Shown: positions 58,831 through 64,000 of the stretch, piece by piece
How the letters are laid out: the number at the start of each line of letters is the position of its first letter
How positions within the stretch are numbered: the first letter of the stretch is position 1
DNA from: Dryococelus australis
Taxonomy: Eukaryota; Arthropoda; Insecta; Phasmatodea; Phasmatidae
DNA length: 64,000 bases
Direction: 5' to 3'
Assembly: GCA_029891345.1 (NCBI GenBank)
Contig: CM057009.1
Span: 228,123,620-228,187,619, forward strand
The notes under the pieces: generated by a model
Seen by the model: the letters and a program-made list of their open reading frames with translations, nothing else
What the model was told of the DNA's origin: nothing
Database searches by the model: none
Position numbers and translations under genes: made by a program

Positions 58831-61800
58831 GAGAGATGATGACGGAGCTGTCAATATGACATTCGGCGAATATGACACAGCGGTTCAGTTGACACATGGG
58901 GAGCTAGGTTCTCAGGAAAAATATCGTGTGGAGAGGTAGGCACAGCATAATACATAGCATTCGGAGACACTGACACAGCAGTGCAGATGACACACAATAA
59001 ACTATGTACTCGGAGCAAATGTCGCGTGGAGGGAATGGCACAATTTTGCATATGGCACTAGGCGAAACTGAAACCGAGGAATATTTGACACAAGGGAGAG
59101 ATTGGTACTTTGAGCAAATATCGTGCAGAAAGATTTCGCACGGCTGTGCATATGGGATTAGTCGTGACACACAAATGTGCATTTTAGACTCGGTGAGTAA
59201 ATTACTCAAAGTAAATGTGCGGAGAGGATGGCATAGCTGTGTATATTGCACCCTGCGAAACTGACACAGAGGTGCAGTTGACATATTATGAGTTTGTTAC
59301 TCGGAGCAAATGTCCGGCAGAGAGTATATCACTGTTGTGTATATGGCACTCGGAAAGACTGGCACAGAGGTACAGATGGCACATATTGAGCTTGGTACTC
59401 AGATCAAATGTCGCATAGAAAGTATGGCATAGTGGTGTATATAGCACTCGGCAACACTGACAAAGAGCAATTAATTTCAGTTTACACTTGGTGAGCATCG
59501 TATTCAGAGAAAGTGCATCCAGAGTACGGCACAGCGGTGTATATGGCACTCGGTGACTCCGACACAGCGTTAAGTTGATACATTGTGAGCTTGGTACTTG
59601 TGGCAAATGTCGAAAAGGGAGGTTGGCACAGCAGTGTATTAGACACTCGGCAAGACTGACAAAGTATTTATATTGACACATGGTGAGCTCTCTATTCGGA
59701 GTGAGCGTCAGTCGCAGAGGATGGCACAACTGTGTATAAGGCACAAGGCAAGATCAGCGCGGTTATGCAGTTGACAAATGGTGACCTTGGTACTTGGGAA
59801 AAATGTCGCTTGGAAAGGTAGGTTCAGTTGTGTATATGGCACTCGGCGAGAATAACTCTGCAGTGAATTTTACTTATGGTGAGCTAGGAACCTGGAGTAA
59901 TTATATCACAGAAAGTATTACACAACTGTGTATACGGCACTCGACAAGACAGACACAGCGGCGCAGTTGACACATTGTGAGCTTGACACTCGGAGCAAAT
60001 GTCGCATGGTAAGTATGGCCCAGCTATGTATTTGGCACAGTATAAGAAAATTGCAGAGGTGCAGTTGACACTCGGTGAGCTTAGGTCTCGGAGGAAATGT
60101 AGTTCAGTGTGTATGTCACAGTGGTGTATATGGCACTCGACGAGACTGTCACAGAGGTGTAGTTGACACATGGTGAGCATGGTACACCTAAATAATTTCA
60201 CGCGGAGAGTATGGCGTAGCTCTATATATAACTGTGAGACAGGTAATTGGAGCGAATTTCGCAGAGAGACAATGGCAGAGCAGTTTATATGGCATTCGGC
60301 GAACATGTTACATCGGTGCACTTGACACATGGGAAGCTTGGTCTCAGTGAAAATGTTGCATGGAGAAGTTAGCACAAATATTACATATCACTCTACGGGA
60401 CTGACCCAGTGGTGCATATGTCACACAGCCAGTTATGTACTCGGAGCAAATGTCCCTATGTGTGTATGGCATAGAGCTGTTTTGCCTCTCGGCGAGACTG
60501 ACACAGATGTGCATTTGACTTATGGTGAGTTTGTTTCTCCAAGCATATGTCGGGCAGAGAATTGCACGATTGTGTATATGGCACTCAGCAAGACTTAAAG
60601 TGAGGTGCAGGTGATACATGGTGAGCTTGGTACTCGGAACAAATGTTGATTAGAAAGAATGGCAAAGTGGCGAATAAGGCGTACGGCGACAATGACGCAA
60701 AGCCCAGAGGTGCAGTTTATAATCTGTGAACTTGATATTCGGAGCAAATGCGTGGAGAGTATGAAACATCAGTGTATATGGAACCCGGCGATACCGACAC
60801 AGCATTTAGTAGACACATGGTGAGCTTGGAACTCGGAGCAATTGTCGAAAGGAAAGGATTGCACAGCGGTGTATTAGGTACTCGGCAACACTGACAATGA
60901 ATATCAGTTGACACATATTGAGCTCTCTATTTGGAACGAATGTCGTGCAGAGAGAATATTACAGCTGTGTATATGGCACAAGGTGATACAAAAAAAAGTG
61001 CAGGTGACACTCGGTGAGCTTTGAACTCGGAGCAAATGTCGCGATGAGAGGATGGAACAGCGATGCCTATGGCAACCGATGAGAATAACACTACAGTGCA
61101 GTTAACTCACAGTGATCTTGGAACTCGGAGCAAATTTCTCACGAAGACGATGACCTAGCTGTGTATATGTGTATAATGGCACTTGGCGAGACTGAAAAAT
61201 AAGTTCATTTCACACTCAGTGATCTTACTACACGGAACAAAAATCGCATAGAAAGGCTGTTACAGCTTTGTATATGCACTCAACGAGACTGACGCAAGCG
61301 TGCAGTTAACATGTGGTGAGCTTACTATTCACATCGAATGTCACGAAGAGAGGAGAACACTGTTGTGTATTTGACACATGGTGAAACCAACACACAAGTG
61401 CAGTTGACTCTTGGTGAGCGTGGTACTCGGAGCAAATGTAGCACGAAGAGAATGGCACAGCTGTGTATATGGCACTTGGCGTACATGACACAGCGGTGTA
61501 GTTGACACATGATGAGTGTGGTAAACGGAGGAAATTTCCTACAGACAGAATGGCACATCAGAGTAAATGGCACTTGTCAAGACAGACAAAGAAGTGCAGT
61601 TAAAGCTCTCTGAGCAAGCTACTCGGAGAGGATGTTTCGTGGAGAGGAAATCGCAGCAGTGTATATGACACTCGGTGAGACTGAGACAGAATTGCAATTT
61701 ACACTCTGCAAACATGGTACTCAGAGCAAATGTCGCGCGGTGAGTATGGCTCTCGGAGAGACTTACAAAGAGCTGCAGTTGACAAATGATAAGCTTGGTA

Positions 61801-61933
61801 CTTGGAGCAATTATCGTTGGGTGAGGATGGCACATCTATGTATATGGTTCTCGGTGTTACTAACACAGATGTGCAGTTGACACAAAGTTAGCTTGGTACT
61901 TGGAGCAATTGTCGTGCCGAGAGGATGGCACAG

Positions 61934-62001
<68 letters not shown>

Positions 62002-64000
62002 CTCGGCGAGACTTAACAGAAGTGCAGTCTACACATGGTGAGCTTGGTACTCCGAGTAAATGACGCGCAGTGAGGATGACATAGCTGTGTATGTGCCACT
62101 CGGCGAGACTGACACAGCGGGGCCTTTGACACATTGTAAGCTTGGTTCTCGGAGCAAATATCGTGCGGATAGGTTGGAACAACGTTTTATATGCTAATCT
62201 GCGAGACATACACAGAGGAGCTGTTAAAACACTTTTAGCTTGGTACGCGGAGAAAATTCCGTGTGTTGAGGATGGCACAGATGTGTATATGGCAATCTTC
62301 GAATCCTATACAGAGTTGTAGTTGGCACATCGTGAGCTTGGTACCTGGAGCAAATGTCGCACAAAGATTACGGCAGAGTTGTTTATATGGCTCTCGGCGA
62401 GACTGAAACAAAGCTGCAGTTGACACATGGTGATCTTGATACTCGGAGCAAATTTCGCGCGGAGAGGATGGAACAGCGGTGTATATGCCGCTCGGTTAGA
62501 CTTACAAACAGGTGCAGTTGACAAATACTGAGCGTGGTACGTGGAGAAATGTCATGCGGAAAAATGGCACAGCTGTGTATATGGCACTCGACGAAACTGA
62601 CACAGTGGTGCAGTTGGCACAGGGTGAACTTGGTACTGGGAGTAAATGTCACACGGTGAGGTTCGTACAGCAGTGTATTTGGCACTCGACGATACTGTCA
62701 CAATTGTGCCGTTCACAAACGGTGATCTTGGTTTTCGGAGTAAATGTCGCGCGTAGAAGGTGGCACAGCAGTGCATATGGCATTCGGCAAAACTGACACA
62801 GAAGTGCAGTTGACACTCGGTGAGCTTGGTACTCCGAGAAAATGTGTGGAGAGATTAGAATTTTTTTTTGTATCGTAGTAAGCGAGACTGACACAGAGAA
62901 TCATTTGACACATTGGAGAAATTAGTACTTTGAGAAAATATCTTGCAGAAATGACGGCACAGCTGTGCATATAGCATTTTGCGAGACAGACTAATGTGCA
63001 TTTTAGACTCACTGAGTTTGTTACTCAGAGCAAATATCATGTGGAGAGGATAGCACAGCTAGGTGTATTGTACCCTGCGAAAATCACACAGAGCTGCTGT
63101 TCACGCCCGGTGAGCTTTGTCCTCGAAAAATGTAGCGCTGAGTTAATGTCACAGCAGTGTGTACGGCACTCGGTGAGACTGACACAGATGTGCAGTTGAC
63201 ACATGATGCGTTTGTTATTCGGAGCAAATGTCGCGATGTGAGTATGGCACAGATGTGTATATGCCTCTCGGTGAGACTGACACGGAGGTGCAGTTGACAT
63301 ATGGTGAGTTTGTTACTAGGAGCAAATATCGGGCAAAGAGTATAGCACACTTGTGTATATGGCACTCGGCGAGATTGACACAGAGGTGCAGTGTACACAT
63401 GGTGAGATTGGTACTCTGAACAAATGTCGCATAGAAAGTATACCATAGTTGTGTATAAGACACATGGAGACACTGAGACAGATCACAGAGGTGCAGTTTA
63501 GACTCGGTGAGCTTGGTATTCAGAGCAATTCCGTGGAGAGGATTACACAGCAGTGTGTATGTCACTCGGCGACACCGACACAGCATTAAATTGACACATT
63601 GTGAGCTTGGTACTCGAAGCAAATGTCGCACGAAGAGGATGGCACAGCTATGTATATGGTGCTCAGAGAGACTGACACAGAGGTGCAGTTGATACTTGGT
63701 AATCTTGGTACTCGGAGCAAAGGTCACACAGTAAGTATGGTACAACTATGTATATGTCAATCGGTAAGACTTTTGCAGAAGATTTGTTGGCACTCAGTGC
63801 ATTTAGAAATCTGAACAAATGGCGTGTAGAGTGTTTGGTGCAGATGTTTATATGGTACTCGCTGACACTGATCCAGACACACGTGAATTTGGTACTCTGA
63901 TCAAGTTTCGCATAGATAGGATGGGAAAGCTATTCATATAGCACTCGGCGAGACTGATGCAGGAGTGCATTTGACACACAGGAAGCTTTTTACTTGGAGC
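58831..64000 (+). repeat. 98-bp satellite, block H (continues past window)
   Basis: About 53 units in the same orientation as the other blocks, running to the end of the window. Several three-unit variants repeat at 59605, 60840 and elsewhere. It includes a (TA)n expansion at 61935-61997. Minus-strand ORFs of up to 176 residues are artefacts of the stop-poor unit. Confidence 0.96.
61935..61997 (+). repeat. (TA)n microsatellite inside satellite unit
   Basis: About 31 TA dinucleotides between 'ggatggcacagc' and 'tggcactcggcgag'. This is the same unit position as the 8152-8225 expansion. Confidence 0.98.

Noticed and set aside
63215-63745. 176-residue minus-strand ORF as a gene
   Set aside because: Satellite artefact, block H.
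7399-64000. Tandem 98-bp repeats as a CRISPR array
   Set aside because: Units are contiguous, diverged and lack spacers; the setting is eukaryotic satellite DNA with no cas genes.

Overview
This window looks like repeat-dense intergenic DNA from an animal nuclear genome. I infer an invertebrate, most likely an arthropod. The grounds are an animal-type Maverick/Polinton element, Gypsy-type LTR retrotransposon remnants, a transposase-associated cysteine-rich fragment of a kind common in arthropods, long satellite arrays and the absence of any operon-like coding. I found no intact host gene, tRNA or rRNA. Every recognisable protein is transposon- or virus-derived and broken by stops and frameshifts. 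All family assignments were made by eye from motifs, without a database search.

Layout. 1-2166 is AT-rich spacer with small tandem repeats. 2167-7398 holds a decayed minus-strand Gypsy element (gag, protease, reverse transcriptase and the integrase tail) between two 175-bp direct repeats. From 7399 on, a diverged 98-bp satellite occurs in eight blocks totalling about 15.6 kb: 7399-8372, 9918-12550, 19916-20465, 30494-31060, 31715-32265, 34894-35975, 53011-57143 and 58831-64000. Between these lie interspersed repeats seen here in two or more copies: 'R5' (8373-9917; 31061-34893), a composite 'R1-R2' (12551-15290 interrupted, 18800-19915, inverted 29475-30493), 'R3' (15291-15990, inverted 20466-21238) and a 1.65-kb LTR-like direct repeat 'R4' (22083-23735 and 27543-29197) around a 3.8-kb interior. 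Because copies are paired, empty sites can be read directly. R5 copy 2 has gained a satellite block and a 1,737-bp terminal-inverted-repeat transposon (32605-34341) that R5 copy 1 lacks.

The centrepiece is 36879-51180, a 14.3-kb AT-rich degenerate Polinton (adintovirus-like endogenous element). It is bounded by inverted repeats of about 440 and 315 bp. It carries remnants of a major capsid protein, a conserved Polinton ORF, a phospholipase A2-like domain protein, a small hydrophobic virion-type protein, a fibre-like protein, a retrovirus-type integrase with chromodomain-like tail, an A32-like packaging ATPase, a probable minor capsid protein, protein-primed DNA polymerase B and two small ORFs. 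In a working element these would supply replication (PolB), insertion (integrase), genome packaging (ATPase) and the particle (capsid, PLA2, fibre). None is intact. A GGTCA-rich repeat has inserted into it twice; one insertion sits where the polymerase exonuclease domain should be. A second Gypsy integrase remnant (51190-52770) abuts its right end, and an 82-bp direct repeat flanks the whole complex.
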